A stretch of DNA of 13,977 bases from Desulfobacterales bacterium (GTDB taxonomy: Bacteria; Desulfobacterota; Desulfobacteria; Desulfobacterales; Desulfosalsimonadaceae), in contig JAGXLE010000008.1 of NCBI GenBank assembly GCA_018334855.1, positions 1-13,977 of the forward strand. Reading direction: 5' to 3'. Positions within the stretch are counted from its first letter, which is position 1; each line of letters starts with the position of its first letter. The notes beneath the pieces were generated by a model, which saw nothing but the letters and a program-made list of their open reading frames with translations, was not told the origin of the DNA and made no database searches. Positions 1-8,279 of this stretch are shown here, piece by piece. A program made the position numbers and the translations under genes.

Positions 1-843
1 GGGGAAACCCTGACCGCGGGTACCGCTTTTATCATGTGGCTCGGCGAGCAGATCAGCGAGCGGGGGATTGGAAACGGTATATCCCTGATTATATTTGCCG
101 GTATTGTGGCGCGTATGCCCGCTGCAATCGGCAATACGTTCAGACTGATGACCACCGGCGAAATGGGTATATTTTTTGTGGCGCTGCTGATTATCCTGAT
201 GCTGGCAGTTCTGGCATTTATCATTTTCATGGAGCAGGGCCAGCGGCGGATACCGGTACAGTATGCCAAGCGTGTTGTAGGCCGGCGGATGTATGGCGGG
301 CAAAGCACTCATCTGCCGCTTAAAGTCAACACGGCAGGCGTGATTCCGCCGATTTTTGCTTCGTCGCTGATCATGTTTCCGTCCACCGTTACCGGCTTAT
401 TCGAGGATGTGTGGTGGATGCAGTATATAACCAGCGCGCTTTCACCGGGGTCGCTTATATACGAACTTGTTTTCGTGGTCCTGATTGTTTTCTTCTGCTA
501 TTTTTACACTGCCATTGTTTTTAATCCCGAGGACGTGGCGGAAAACATGAAGAAATACGGCGGCTATATTCCCGGCATACGGCCGGGCAAACGGACGGCT
601 GATTATATTGACAGGGTTTTAAGCCGGATCACCCTGGGCGGGGCTGCTTATGTTTCTGCAGTATGCGTGCTGCCGTCGATTCTGATGACCAAGTTTAACG
701 TACCGTTTTATTTCGGCGGCACCGCCCTGCTCATTGTTGTGGGCGTATCCATAGACACGGTCAGGCAGATAGAATCTCATCTGATTACAAGAAATTATGA
801 AGGATTTATGACCGCGGCTCCTACAAAGAAGAAAGGCAGATAA
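1..843 (+). CDS. secY: Protein translocase subunit SecY (3' part, N-terminus outside the window)
   Basis: SecY is the channel-forming inner-membrane subunit of the Sec translocon (SecYEG), through which unfolded proteins pass to the periplasm or membrane. The frame is already open at base 1, so the gene enters from the left; about 280 residues are visible of a usual 430 to 450. Recognisable family features are the MWLGEQISERGIGNGIS stretch near the beginning, the cytosolic loop with QRRIPVQYAKR around residues 82-92 of the visible part, and NTAGVIPPIFASS. The RPGKRTADYIDRVLSRIT loop and the C-terminal hydrophobic segments up to a lysine-rich end (TKKKGR) also fit. It is followed by infA after an 81-nt spacer, with neither adk nor map in between. 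It belongs to the spc operon and is presumably cotranscribed with the ribosomal genes downstream. Confidence 0.97.
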   Translation, partial: GETLTAGTAFIMWLGEQISERGIGNGISLIIFAGIVARMPAAIGNTFRLMTTGEMGIFFVALLIILMLAVLAFIIFMEQGQRRIPVQYAKRVVGRRMYGGQSTHLPLKVNTAGVIPPIFASSLIMFPSTVTGLFEDVWWMQYITSALSPGSLIYELVFVVLIVFFCYFYTAIVFNPEDVAENMKKYGGYIPGIRPGKRTADYIDRVLSRITLGGAAYVSAVCVLPSILMTKFNVPFYFGGTALLIVVGVSIDTVRQIESHLITRNYEGFMTAAPTKKKGR

Positions 844-861
844 GGCAGGACGGAGAAAGTA

Positions 862-912
862 GTGTGCGTGCGGCCGTGGAGCCGCATGAGAAAAAGGGGC
901 AAAACGGCACAC
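862..912 (+). other. Structured secY-infA spacer with possible 20-codon leader ORF
   Basis: Two nested inverted repeats can be drawn: an outer 6-bp arm GTGTGC (862-867) with GCACAC (907-912), and an inner hairpin TGCGGC (869-874) with GCCGCA (881-886) and a 6-nt loop. The same stretch can be read as a GTG-started ORF (862-924, 20 residues including MRKRGKTAHGGI). It has GGAG 6 nt upstream, and its TGA stop directly abuts the infA ATG. No family is recognised. It could be a translational-coupling device, an RNA structure that tunes infA, or chance. Confidence 0.25.
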
Positions 913-924
913 GGGGGGATTTGA

Positions 925-1143
925 ATGGCAAAAGAGGAACCGATAAAGGTTCAGGGCAAGGTGGTTGAAACCTTGCCGAATGCAATGTTTAAGGTTGAGC
1001 TTGAAAACAAACACCAGATACTGGCCCATCTTTCAGGAAAGATGCGGATGCATTTTATCAAGATACTGCCCGGCGACAACGTAACCGTGGAGCTTTCTCC
1101 CTATGATCTGAGCCGGGGCAGGATTACTTATCGGAGCAAATAA
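925..1143 (+). CDS. infA: Translation initiation factor IF-1
   Basis: IF-1 is a small OB-fold protein that occupies the A site of the 30S subunit during initiation and helps IF-2 and IF-3 select the initiator tRNA. At 72 residues the product has the exact usual length. It shows the diagnostic run [62 protein letters not shown], which covers the whole family consensus. The ATG start is preceded by a G-rich Shine-Dalgarno tract (GGGGGG, 913-918). Its position between secY and rpmJ is the common bacterial spc/alpha junction. A TGA stop of a possible micro-ORF directly precedes its start codon (TGAATG), so its translation may be coupled to upstream reading. Confidence 0.98.
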   Translation: MAKEEPIKVQGKVVETLPNAMFKVELENKHQILAHLSGKMRMHFIKILPGDNVTVELSPYDLSRGRITYRSK

Positions 1144-1198
1144 TATCGGCGTGTAAAGCCGAAACAGTTTACCGGTATTCAATGTGTGAGGAGAAATC

Positions 1199-1312
1199 AT
1201 GAAAGTCAGAGCATCGGTTAAGAAAATATGCCGCAACTGCAGAATAATCAAGCGCAGGGGCACGGTCCGGGTGATCTGTTCAAACAGGCGGCACAAACAG
1301 CGGCAGGGATAA
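1199..1312 (+). CDS. rpmJ: 50S ribosomal protein L36 (bL36, zinc-ribbon form)
   Basis: I found this gene by translating the gap between infA and rpsM. It encodes 37 residues, [20 protein letters not shown] and onward to the C-terminal RHKQRQG, the normal length for bL36. Cys11, Cys14, Cys27 and His32 form the zinc ribbon of the C+ version of L36. The protein is a small, late-assembling component of the 50S subunit. The ATG follows a clear GAGGAG Shine-Dalgarno sequence (1188-1193). The stop is 16 nt before the rpsM start, and the rpsM ribosome binding site AAGGAGG begins 1 nt after it, so the two are almost certainly cotranscribed. Gene order infA-rpmJ-rpsM is typical. Confidence 0.97.
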   Translation: MKVRASVKKICRNCRIIKRRGTVRVICSNRRHKQRQG

Positions 1313-1328
1313 CAAGGAGGCAAGCACA

Positions 1329-1712
1329 TTGGCACGTATCGCAGGAGTCGATTTACCGAAAAGCAAGCAGATTATTATCGGCCTGACCTATATTTACGGC
1401 ATCGGCTATTCAACCTCCAAAGAAATTCTCTCAAGGCTCGGAATTGATCAGAGCATCAAGACAGACGACTTGTCCGATGCCGATATAAACCAGATTCGCC
1501 GTTTGATCGACAGTGATTACAAGGTGGAAGGCGAGCTGCGCACAGAGATTTCAATGGATATTAAACGGCTGATGGACCTGGGCTGTTACCGTGGCCTGCG
1601 CCACCGCAGGTCTTTGCCGGTGCACGGTCAGCGTACCTCCACCAATGCGCGTACGCGCAAAGGCCCGCGCCGGGCCGCGGTAAAGAAAAAGGGCGGAGCA
1701 AAGAAAAAGTAA
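1329..1712 (+). CDS. rpsM: 30S ribosomal protein S13 (uS13), TTG start
   Basis: S13 sits in the head of the 30S subunit, contacts 16S rRNA and the P-site tRNA, and forms an inter-subunit bridge. The 127-residue product begins [26 protein letters not shown]. It carries the helix-two-turn-helix region and the highly conserved [29 protein letters not shown] segment, followed by a lysine-rich tail ending KKKGGAKKK. The start codon is TTG: the family N-terminus MARIAG aligns exactly there, and a perfect AAGGAGG lies 8 nt upstream (1314-1320). The rare start may lower initiation slightly while the strong ribosome binding site compensates. It is the first gene of the classical alpha operon (rpsM-rpsK-rpsD-rpoA-rplQ). 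Confidence 0.97.
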   Translation: MARIAGVDLPKSKQIIIGLTYIYGIGYSTSKEILSRLGIDQSIKTDDLSDADINQIRRLIDSDYKVEGELRTEISMDIKRLMDLGCYRGLRHRRSLPVHGQRTSTNARTRKGPRRAAVKKKGGAKKK

Positions 1713-1737
1713 ATTAATTTATTAAAGGCAGGTACCG

Positions 1738-2130
1738 ATGGCAAAACGAAAAGCAGTTCGTACGAAAAAAAAGGTCAAAAAGAATATTGCAAGCGGCGTG
1801 GTGCATGTTCAGTCCACCTTTAACAATACTATCGTGACGATTTCCGACCCGGGGGGCAACGTGATTTCCTGGTCGAGTGCCGGCATCAACGGCTTTAAGG
1901 GCTCGCGTAAGAGCACGCCCTTTGCCGCGCAGCAGGCCTCCGAGGATGCTGCCAAAAAGGCCATGGAACATGGCCTCAAAAGTGTCGAGGTCTATGTCAA
2001 GGGGCCCGGTCCCGGCAGGGAGTCTGCCATTAAGGCTCTGCAGGCCACGGGTCTTAGCGTGTCAATGATCAAGGACGTCACACCGGTACCGCATAACGGC
2101 TGTAAACCGCCCAAGCGTCGCAGGGTATAA
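1738..2130 (+). CDS. rpsK: 30S ribosomal protein S11 (uS11)
   Basis: S11 is part of the 30S platform and helps shape the site where the Shine-Dalgarno duplex and mRNA sit. The product is 130 residues. After a lysine-rich N-terminus come [32 protein letters not shown], the [27 protein letters not shown] helix, [19 protein letters not shown] and the C-terminal [18 protein letters not shown], all hallmark S11 sequence. The ATG is preceded by an AGG-containing ribosome binding site. It lies 25 nt after rpsM in the alpha operon and is followed by a small inverted repeat before rpsD. Confidence 0.98.
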   Translation: MAKRKAVRTKKKVKKNIASGVVHVQSTFNNTIVTISDPGGNVISWSSAGINGFKGSRKSTPFAAQQASEDAAKKAMEHGLKSVEVYVKGPGPGRESAIKALQATGLSVSMIKDVTPVPHNGCKPPKRRRV

Positions 2131-2167
2131 AGCGGCTTAAAAATACTGTCTGCCGGGACAGCCGCTT
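2130..2167 (+). promoter_or_regulatory. Inverted repeat in the rpsK-rpsD spacer
   Basis: An 8-bp arm AAGCGGCT (2130-2137, starting at the last base of the rpsK stop codon) pairs with AGCCGCTT (2160-2167). Inside it, CTGTC (2146-2150) can pair with GACAG (2157-2161), so two partly competing folds are possible. The right arm is followed by an A-rich stretch, not a T-run, so this does not look like an intrinsic terminator. It lies about 40 nt upstream of rpsD, whose product S4 is the known autoregulator of the alpha operon in E. coli, although there the site is upstream of rpsM. A role in RNA processing or rpsD control is inference only. Confidence 0.4.
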
Positions 2168-2209
2168 AAATAAAAGGCAAACCATTATCTATTTCCAAGG
2201 GAGGAAGCA

Positions 2210-2839
2210 TTGTCAAGATATCGTGAATCCGTATGTCGGATATGCCGGCGTGAAAACTTGAAATTGTATTTCAAGGGTGACCGCTGCTATTCGGATAAAT
2301 GCGCATTTGACAGGCGCAGTTATCCGCCTGGCCAGCACGGCCAGCGCAGAGGCGGTAAAATATCGGATTACGGCCTTCAGTTGCGTGAAAAACAGAAAGT
2401 CAAACGCATGTACGGATTGTCTGAAAAGCAGTTCAGGCTGTTTTTCCATCGTGCGGACAGGGGAAAAGGAGTTACCGGTACCAATCTGCTTGTGATGCTG
2501 GAGCGCCGTCTGGACAATGTCGTATATCGCCTGGGATTCGCCAATTCCCGTGCCCAGGCAAGGCAGCTGGTAAAGCATGATCATTTTCTTATCAACGGCC
2601 GGAAGGTCAATATTCCTTCTTACCAGGTCAGTGCCGGAGAGGTGGTCGAAGTCCGTGAAAAGAGCAAAGAGATTGCCGCTATAAGCGAAGCAATGGAAGC
2701 GGTGATCCGACGCAGCATGCCGCAGTGGCTGGAGCTGGATAAAGAGGCCATGAAGGGCAGCATCAGGACTTTGCCGGTACGCGACGATATCACCATGCCG
2801 ATCCAGGAAAATCAGATTATTGAGTTTTACTCGAAATAA
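2210..2839 (+). CDS. rpsD: 30S ribosomal protein S4 (uS4), zinc-binding form, TTG start
   Basis: S4 is a primary 16S rRNA-binding protein that nucleates assembly of the 30S body; in E. coli it also represses its own operon. The product has 209 residues, the normal length. Cys9, Cys12, Cys26 and Cys31 (CRICRR and CYSDKC) indicate the zinc-binding C+ N-terminal form. These are followed by [39 protein letters not shown] and by the S4 RNA-binding domain ([44 protein letters not shown]). The start is TTG, fixed by the family N-terminus [10 protein letters not shown], with AAGGGAGG 5 nt upstream (2197-2204). It is thus the second ribosomal gene here with a TTG start. Confidence 0.97.
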   Translation: MSRYRESVCRICRRENLKLYFKGDRCYSDKCAFDRRSYPPGQHGQRRGGKISDYGLQLREKQKVKRMYGLSEKQFRLFFHRADRGKGVTGTNLLVMLERRLDNVVYRLGFANSRAQARQLVKHDHFLINGRKVNIPSYQVSAGEVVEVREKSKEIAAISEAMEAVIRRSMPQWLELDKEAMKGSIRTLPVRDDITMPIQENQIIEFYSK

Positions 2840-2896
2840 GTCCTGAATATACCCGGAATAAAGGCGGATGGATATCAAATACTTTGGAGAGTAAAA

Positions 2897-3922
2897 ATGC
2901 CCTTGAATGAATTAACATATATGAACTGGCGGGAAATGATCAAACCCGGCAAGGTCCAGGTGGACAGCCAGACGGCGACCTACGGGAAGTTTGTCTGGGA
3001 ACCCCTGGAAAGGGGATACGGCATTACTATCGGCAATTCCCTAAGGCGGATTATTCTTTCCTCGCTTTACGGTGCCGCTATCACCTCGGTTAAAATCGAG
3101 GGGGTAATGCATGAATACAGCGCCATTGACGGGGTGCTCGAGGATGTTTCCGAAATAATACTAAACCTTAAAAAAGTCAGGGTCAAGACAGACGACGCAG
3201 AACCAAAGACTTTGACCCTGGAAGCCCGCGGAGAAAGAAGCGTTACAGCCGGAGATATTGTGAGCGGAAACGGAAGGGTTGAAGTACTGAACCCGGATCA
3301 GCATATCGCAACTCTTACCTCTGAAGGTCATTTGCAGATGACCATGACGGTGCAGGCGGGCAAGAGCTATTCACTGGCAGAAGCCCACCGGGACCCGGAG
3401 GCGCCGATCGGTACCCTGCCTATTGATGCCATCTTCTCCCCGATTCAAAGGGTTAATTACGTGGTAGGCAATGCACGGGTGGGCCAGCGCACAGATTACG
3501 ACAAACTCACCATGGAAATATGGACTGACGGTTCGGTCACACCGATGGACGCGATTGCTTATGCGGCCAAGATTTTAAAGGAACAGATGAATGCGTTCAT
3601 CAATTTTGACGAGGATATGGAACCGGAGCCTCAGGAGGATTCCGAAGAAGAATTCACGCCCCAGTTCAATTCCAATCTTTATCTGGATGTTGACGAACTG
3701 GAACTCTCGGTGCGCAGTGCCAATTGCCTGAGAAATGCCAATATCCGTAAGATTTATCAATTGGTTCAGAAAACAGAAAACGAAATGCTGAAAACAAAAA
3801 ATTTCGGCAGAAAGTCCCTTAACGAGATTAAAGAACTGCTTGGCGAGATGGGCCTTTCCCTGGGAATGAAACTTGAAGGTTTTGTCCCGCCGGAAGAGGA
3901 CCAGGAGCAGAAAGAGGATTAG
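2897..3922 (+). CDS. rpoA: DNA-directed RNA polymerase subunit alpha
   Basis: The alpha subunit dimerises to scaffold RNA polymerase; its C-terminal domain binds UP elements and transcription activators. The product is 341 residues. The N-terminal domain (about 1-235) shows YGKFVWEPLERGYGITIGNSLRRIILSSLYGAAITSVKIEGVMHEYSAIDGVLEDVSEIILNLK, then PIDAIFSPIQRVNYVVGNARVGQRTDYDKLTMEIWTDGSVTPMDAI. An acidic linker (EDMEPEPQEDSEEEF) leads to the C-terminal domain (about 268-330) with ELSVRSANCLRNANIRKIYQLVQKTENEMLKTKNFGRKSLNEIKELLGEMGLSLGM. These closely match the E. coli helix-hairpin-helix region that contacts UP-element DNA. The ATG start follows GGAGAG. The stop is 3 nt before the rplQ start, so translation is probably coupled. 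Confidence 0.98.
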   Translation: MPLNELTYMNWREMIKPGKVQVDSQTATYGKFVWEPLERGYGITIGNSLRRIILSSLYGAAITSVKIEGVMHEYSAIDGVLEDVSEIILNLKKVRVKTDDAEPKTLTLEARGERSVTAGDIVSGNGRVEVLNPDQHIATLTSEGHLQMTMTVQAGKSYSLAEAHRDPEAPIGTLPIDAIFSPIQRVNYVVGNARVGQRTDYDKLTMEIWTDGSVTPMDAIAYAAKILKEQMNAFINFDEDMEPEPQEDSEEEFTPQFNSNLYLDVDELELSVRSANCLRNANIRKIYQLVQKTENEMLKTKNFGRKSLNEIKELLGEMGLSLGMKLEGFVPPEEDQEQKED

Positions 3923-3925
3923 ACC

Positions 3926-4309
3926 ATGCGGCACAGAAAAAGCGGAGTCAAGTTAAATAGAACCCCCAGCCATCGTCAGGCTATGTTTAGAAATCTGGTC
4001 ACCTCGCTTCTCAAGCATGACCGGATAAAGACTACCGACGCCAAGGCCAAGGAGCTGCGGCGCTGGGCCGACCATGTGATCACCCTTGCCAAGAGGGGCG
4101 ATCTGCATGCGCGTCGTCAGGCCCTCTCCATTGTCAGGGAAAAGGCGGTGGTACACAGGTTGTTCGAGGAAGCCCCGCAGCGGTTCGGTGATACGGCGGG
4201 CGGATATACAAGGGTGGTAAAGATCGGCCACCGTCCCGGTGATTCGGCGCCGGTATCTATGGTTGAACTTACCGGAGAAAAGCCTGCGGGCGGTTCCCCG
4301 AAAAAATAG
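3926..4309 (+). CDS. rplQ: 50S ribosomal protein L17 (bL17)
   Basis: L17 is a 50S protein near the polypeptide exit tunnel. The 127-residue product begins [66 protein letters not shown]. It continues with the [30 protein letters not shown] segment, both diagnostic of the family. A short charged tail (KPAGGSPKK) ends it, and there is no long extension. It starts 3 nt after the rpoA stop codon and has no good Shine-Dalgarno sequence of its own, which fits coupled translation from rpoA. It is the last gene of the alpha operon, which ends at the hairpin at 4383-4422. Confidence 0.98.
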   Translation: MRHRKSGVKLNRTPSHRQAMFRNLVTSLLKHDRIKTTDAKAKELRRWADHVITLAKRGDLHARRQALSIVREKAVVHRLFEEAPQRFGDTAGGYTRVVKIGHRPGDSAPVSMVELTGEKPAGGSPKK

Positions 4310-4382
4310 CCCCTGCCGGAAAAAAATTATCGGTAAACAAGGCCAGCAGGCTTAATGTCTTTGCGGTCTTAAAGTACCCGTT

Positions 4383-4424
4383 AAATCCGGAATCCGTTTT
4401 CAATTCAGAGGATTCCGGATTTTT
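4383..4424 (+). terminator. Intrinsic terminator of the ribosomal operon, shared with convergent comEC
   Basis: A perfect 13-bp stem, AAATCCGGAATCC (4383-4395) with GGATTCCGGATTT (4410-4422), encloses a 14-nt loop. On the plus strand it runs into T4420-4424, giving a terminator for the rpsM-rplQ operon. On the minus strand the stem begins immediately after the comEC stop codon (4423-4425) but is followed by only TTTAAC. It probably also ends or protects the comEC transcript, less efficiently. Confidence 0.85.
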
Positions 4425-6969
4425 ACTTACCTGTTTGGCTGGTGCCGATTTGTGGCCTGATCTTGATTTGCCCGTCTTTGCGGACATAAATGCGTACTGC
4501 ACCGTTTATGTCCGTGCGGAAAATCCTGAAACCCCTTTTTTTGTAACTGCGCAGTACCGCGGGCGAGGGTAGGCCCATGCGGCTTTTACGGACCGGAACG
4601 ATTACCGTTTCCGGACTGACCGCCTTCAGAAAAGCCGTGCTGGACGAGGATTTGCTGCCGTGGTGAGGCGCAATCAGTATATCAGATGAAATTTGCTGTC
4701 CTGCCGTTGATATCAGAAGTGATTCGGCGCATTTTTCAATATCTCCCGGGAAAAGAATCGATTTGTCTCTGTAGCTGACCCGGAGCACGATGGAGCAATT
4801 GTTTGCCCCTGAACACTTTGAACAGCTTATTTCCGGAGCTGTCGGTTCCGGATGCAGGACCTGTGTTTCCACCCCGTTGACAAAACGTTTACCCGCTGCT
4901 TTTCCAAACTCCGGATGAGGGATTTTTCTTTCTTCTATTATCTGCAGAAACCGCTTATACGCCTCTGTATCCGCCTTTTCGTGTGTAGTGATGACCCGTC
5001 CGACACGAAAGTGTTCAAGAATGTAGAGCAGCCCGTTTAAGTGATCAGTGTCGGGATGGGAGAGTATAACAGTGTCAATGCTTACGACCTTGTTTTGCCA
5101 GAGATAAGGGGCTACTATAAAGGCTCCTACATCGAAAACCGAATTGTCTGTAAATCCTCCCCCGTCTATAAGCATGGTGTGCCCACCCGGAAATTCAAGA
5201 AAAGAGGCATGCCCCTGGCCCACATCCAGAACCGTCACCTTCAGGTCCCGGTGCAGAAATCTTTTGTGAATCCAGTAGCCCGCATCAATGGCCGCAATTA
5301 CAAGGACAAGGCATAACAAGGCGGCCGGTACCCTTCTGCGCGTTTTGTGCCCCCGGCTAAACAGCAGCCCGAGACATATCATCGCAGCATACATACAGAT
5401 TACTTCGAGCGCAGACGGTGTGACAGTATTAAATGCGGCAAAGGGAAATTGGGCTATTTGATATATAAGCGATATTGCAGGCTTTAGGATCAGGCCTGCC
5501 GCATTCAGGCACCATGCGCCTGCGGTCTGCGAAAACAGTGAGGCCAGGGCGCCGATCAGCCCGGCGGGCACGACTACAAATCCTATCCAGGGTATAAGTA
5601 TCAGGTTGGAAAATACCCCCATTACGGAAGCCTGGTTGAAATAATGCATCACCAGGGGCATGGTTCCGAGTATGGCGAAAACTGATATCATAATAAAGCC
5701 GGCCGCTCGTTTGAAAATTTTTGCAACAAAAGGGGAGGAAGGGGGCGCTGCCTTAAAAACGGCGGTTTCGGAAAGCATGTAGATTCCTAAAAATATAGAT
5801 GAGACCGCTGCAAAAGAAAGCTGGAAGGAAATGGAGAAAATGCCCGGAGGATAGACAGCCAGTATGCAGAGCGCGGCTGCCGCAAGGGTGTTTGCCGGGT
5901 TGTATTGTTTCTCCTTTATAAGGGCTGCAAGAAAGACTGTCACCATGATTGCCGCCCTTTGCGTTGAGGGCGACATTCCGGAAAGCAAAGCATAGGCTCC
6001 AACCGGCAGTACCGTCAGCAGGGCGGCCGTTCTGGAGGCCCGGCCCGTGAGCAGCAGGGACCCGGAAAAAGAAAGAATCCATTTAAATAAAAGAAAGGAG
6101 CATGCGGCAATTATCCCCACGTGCAGGCCGGAAATGGCAAGAAGATGGCTGGCCCCCGCCCTGTTGAAAGCTTCCCGCAAGCTGGGGCTGATATTGCCGC
6201 GTTTGCCGATTACAAGAGCTGATAATACGGCCGCAGTGTCTCCGTTGTTTACCTCCCGGATAAGCCCGTCCAGGCGGTTTCGAAACCTGTGAACAGCAAA
6301 GCCGGCTCCGGTCTGCCCGTATGTTTCCGCCTTTTTTTCAACGTAGCTGCTGCCGGCATACAGGCCCCCCCAAATATTTCTGTCAGCCATGTACCGGCAG
6401 TAATCAAATCCGCCGGGATTATTGAAATTTTTAAATCCCCGCAGTCTGCCCCTTACCAGCACACGCTCACCCGGATAAAATTCGGGGCAGTCGCCGTAAA
6501 AAGCCGCCTGTATGAAACCGGGCAATAAATTCCGGCGCCCGGACTTTTCAGTAACTGTCAAGTCGCCGAGTATGCATTTTGTTCTGTAGGATTCGATTTC
6601 CGGCGGTCTTGCCACTGTGCCCGAAATCATATAATAGCCGGAATTCAGGTAGGAGGCAGCCTGCCCGGGCGGGAAAAAGGGCTTCTGCCACGGTGACAGG
6701 GCCAGAAAGCCGAGTGCGCAAAAAAGTACCAGGGGAGATAAGCAGGAAGGCCTGTTTTTTGAGAGCAAAAAGACGATCCGCAGGGCTGCTGCTGCAAAAA
6801 TTGCCCAGGCAAGCATGCAGATCCATGGTGAAAACTCAACATATCTTGCCGGAATAATGCCGGCCATAAATGAAAATAACAGGGGTATCAGCGGCCGGTG
6901 ATAGAAAGAATCCCGGCGGCAGGGGCAGGGGCGGTGATCAGCATTTGCGGAGACATGGACAGAGGTCAT
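4423..6969 (-). CDS. comEC: ComEC/Rec2-family DNA internalization protein with metallo-beta-lactamase domain
   Basis: ComEC-type proteins form the inner-membrane channel that brings single-stranded DNA into the cytoplasm during natural transformation. The product is 848 residues. N-terminal membrane segments (about 25-95) precede a soluble OB-like region (about 110-210, with NFNNPGGFDYCRYMADRNIWG). The Competence core membrane domain (about 240-560) contains GASHLLAISGLHVG at 272-285 and LLSGMSPSTQRAAIM. A C-terminal metallo-beta-lactamase-like domain from about 577 carries DVGQG (582-586), SHPDTDH (637-643), PGD (741-743) and APHHGS (767-772), so its metal-site motifs look intact. There is an uncommon CSKC at 716-719 just before the NNCSIVL motif. 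The start is 18 nt after the murA stop with only a weak AGG upstream, suggesting coupling to murA; a downstream start is possible but would cut into family-like sequence. Confidence 0.93.
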   Translation of the reverse strand: MTSVHVSANADHRPCPCRRDSFYHRPLIPLLFSFMAGIIPARYVEFSPWICMLAWAIFAAAALRIVFLLSKNRPSCLSPLVLFCALGFLALSPWQKPFFPPGQAASYLNSGYYMISGTVARPPEIESYRTKCILGDLTVTEKSGRRNLLPGFIQAAFYGDCPEFYPGERVLVRGRLRGFKNFNNPGGFDYCRYMADRNIWGGLYAGSSYVEKKAETYGQTGAGFAVHRFRNRLDGLIREVNNGDTAAVLSALVIGKRGNISPSLREAFNRAGASHLLAISGLHVGIIAACSFLLFKWILSFSGSLLLTGRASRTAALLTVLPVGAYALLSGMSPSTQRAAIMVTVFLAALIKEKQYNPANTLAAAALCILAVYPPGIFSISFQLSFAAVSSIFLGIYMLSETAVFKAAPPSSPFVAKIFKRAAGFIMISVFAILGTMPLVMHYFNQASVMGVFSNLILIPWIGFVVVPAGLIGALASLFSQTAGAWCLNAAGLILKPAISLIYQIAQFPFAAFNTVTPSALEVICMYAAMICLGLLFSRGHKTRRRVPAALLCLVLVIAAIDAGYWIHKRFLHRDLKVTVLDVGQGHASFLEFPGGHTMLIDGGGFTDNSVFDVGAFIVAPYLWQNKVVSIDTVILSHPDTDHLNGLLYILEHFRVGRVITTHEKADTEAYKRFLQIIEERKIPHPEFGKAAGKRFVNGVETQVLHPEPTAPEISCSKCSGANNCSIVLRVSYRDKSILFPGDIEKCAESLLISTAGQQISSDILIAPHHGSKSSSSTAFLKAVSPETVIVPVRKSRMGLPSPAVLRSYKKRGFRIFRTDINGAVRIYVRKDGQIKIRPQIGTSQTGK

Positions 6970-6987
6970 TTACCTGATGACCGTGCG

Positions 6988-8250
6988 TTAAGAAGAGCTT
7001 TCAGGTACCCGCTCTATGTTTGCTCCCAGTTTGCGGAATTTTTCCTCAATGGATTCGTATCCGCGGTCCAGGTGATAAACGCGGCTGATTTGCGTGGTGC
7101 CCTCGGCCACCAGGCCGGCCAGCACAAGGGAGGCGCTTGCCCTAAGATCCGAGGCCATTACAGGGGCCCCGGAAAGCTTCTCAATCCCTTTTACCATTGC
7201 GTGGTTGCCCGACACCTGTATATCGGCACCCATGCGCTGGAGTTCGAGAACATGGATAAACCGGTTTTCAAATATGGTCTCAGAGATTACGCTCAATCCG
7301 TTTGCAACACTCATAAGTACCATGAACTGGGCCTGCATGTCGGTGGGAAATCCCGGATAGGGAAGGGTCTTTATGTCCACGCTGTGAATCGGCCGTTTAC
7401 CTGTTACTGTAATGGCATCTTGTTTTACCGTGATTTTTGCACCTGTTTCCCGGAGTTTTGATATAACAGCCTTTAGATGGTCCGGTTCGGCGTCGGTGAT
7501 CCGTATGGTTCCGCATGTAAGGGCTGCTGCAACCATGTAGGTGCCCGCTTCGATACGGTCAGGGATAATGCGGGCGGAAACGGGAGCAAGCCTGTCAACT
7601 CCCCTGATTGTGATAACCGGAGACCCGGCCCCGGAGACATCTGCTCCCATCAGGTTTAACATTTCGGCAAGGGCTAATATTTCAGGTTCCCGGGCGGCGT
7701 TTCTGAGCACCGTGGTTCCATTGGCCAGAACAGCGGCCATCATAAGGTTTTCAGTACCGGTAACCGTTGGAACATCGAAAAAAATTTCATCTCCGGTGAG
7801 TCTGTCGGCTTGGGCTTCCACGTATCCGTGTTCCAGCGTGATCCTGGCCCCCAGCCTGGACAGGCCTTCCAGGTGCATGTTAATGGGGCGCGCGCCTATG
7901 GCGCAGCCTCCGGGAAGCGATACCCTGGCGCGTTTCAGGCGTGCCAGCAAAGGCCCCAGTACAAGAACCGAGGCGCGCATTTTGCGTACAAGATCGTAGG
8001 GCGCCTCGAAATTTTCCACATTTCTGGTGTCAATGTGAACAGAGTCGCCCTGTCTGTCGACTTCAGCTCCCATTGTGGAAAGCAGTTGCCTGATGGTTTC
8101 AATGTCTTTTAAATCCGGAACATTGGAAAACTTAAATTTTCCGCCTGCAAGAAGTGAGGCGGCCAGCATGGGCAGAGCGGCATTTTTGGCTCCGCTGACA
8201 CGGATCTCGCCGTTTAAGGCTCTTCCGCCTTTAACAAGAATGGCATCCAA
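6988..8250 (-). CDS. murA: UDP-N-acetylglucosamine 1-carboxyvinyltransferase
   Basis: MurA transfers enolpyruvate from phosphoenolpyruvate to UDP-GlcNAc, the first committed step of peptidoglycan synthesis, in the cytoplasm. The product is 420 residues, the standard size for the EPSP-synthase fold. The start MDAILVKGG matches the family N-terminus. Key residues are visible: Lys22 in SGAKNAALP, the catalytic Cys116 in [11 protein letters not shown], and Asp304 in [12 protein letters not shown]. The C-terminal [19 protein letters not shown] motif is also present. Because the active-site residue is Cys, not Asp, the enzyme is expected to be fosfomycin-sensitive on family grounds. The Shine-Dalgarno sequence is weak. 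A terminator lies just upstream, so its promoter must overlap or adjoin that hairpin, or expression depends on read-through. comEC follows after 18 nt. Confidence 0.98.
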   Translation of the reverse strand: MDAILVKGGRALNGEIRVSGAKNAALPMLAASLLAGGKFKFSNVPDLKDIETIRQLLSTMGAEVDRQGDSVHIDTRNVENFEAPYDLVRKMRASVLVLGPLLARLKRARVSLPGGCAIGARPINMHLEGLSRLGARITLEHGYVEAQADRLTGDEIFFDVPTVTGTENLMMAAVLANGTTVLRNAAREPEILALAEMLNLMGADVSGAGSPVITIRGVDRLAPVSARIIPDRIEAGTYMVAAALTCGTIRITDAEPDHLKAVISKLRETGAKITVKQDAITVTGKRPIHSVDIKTLPYPGFPTDMQAQFMVLMSVANGLSVISETIFENRFIHVLELQRMGADIQVSGNHAMVKGIEKLSGAPVMASDLRASASLVLAGLVAEGTTQISRVYHLDRGYESIEEKFRKLGANIERVPESSS

Positions 8251-8279
8251 ATCAGATTACCTTTTTGCCGAAATTTAGG

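Noticed and set aside
619..1029. 136-codon minus-strand open frame over secY and infA
   Set aside because: It runs antisense to two clear conserved genes; the translation is rich in Cys, His and Arg as expected of a shadow.
6898..7461. 187-codon plus-strand open frame
   Set aside because: It lies antisense to murA, whose protein matches the whole family consensus; the translation has no recognisable pattern and no credible ribosome binding site.
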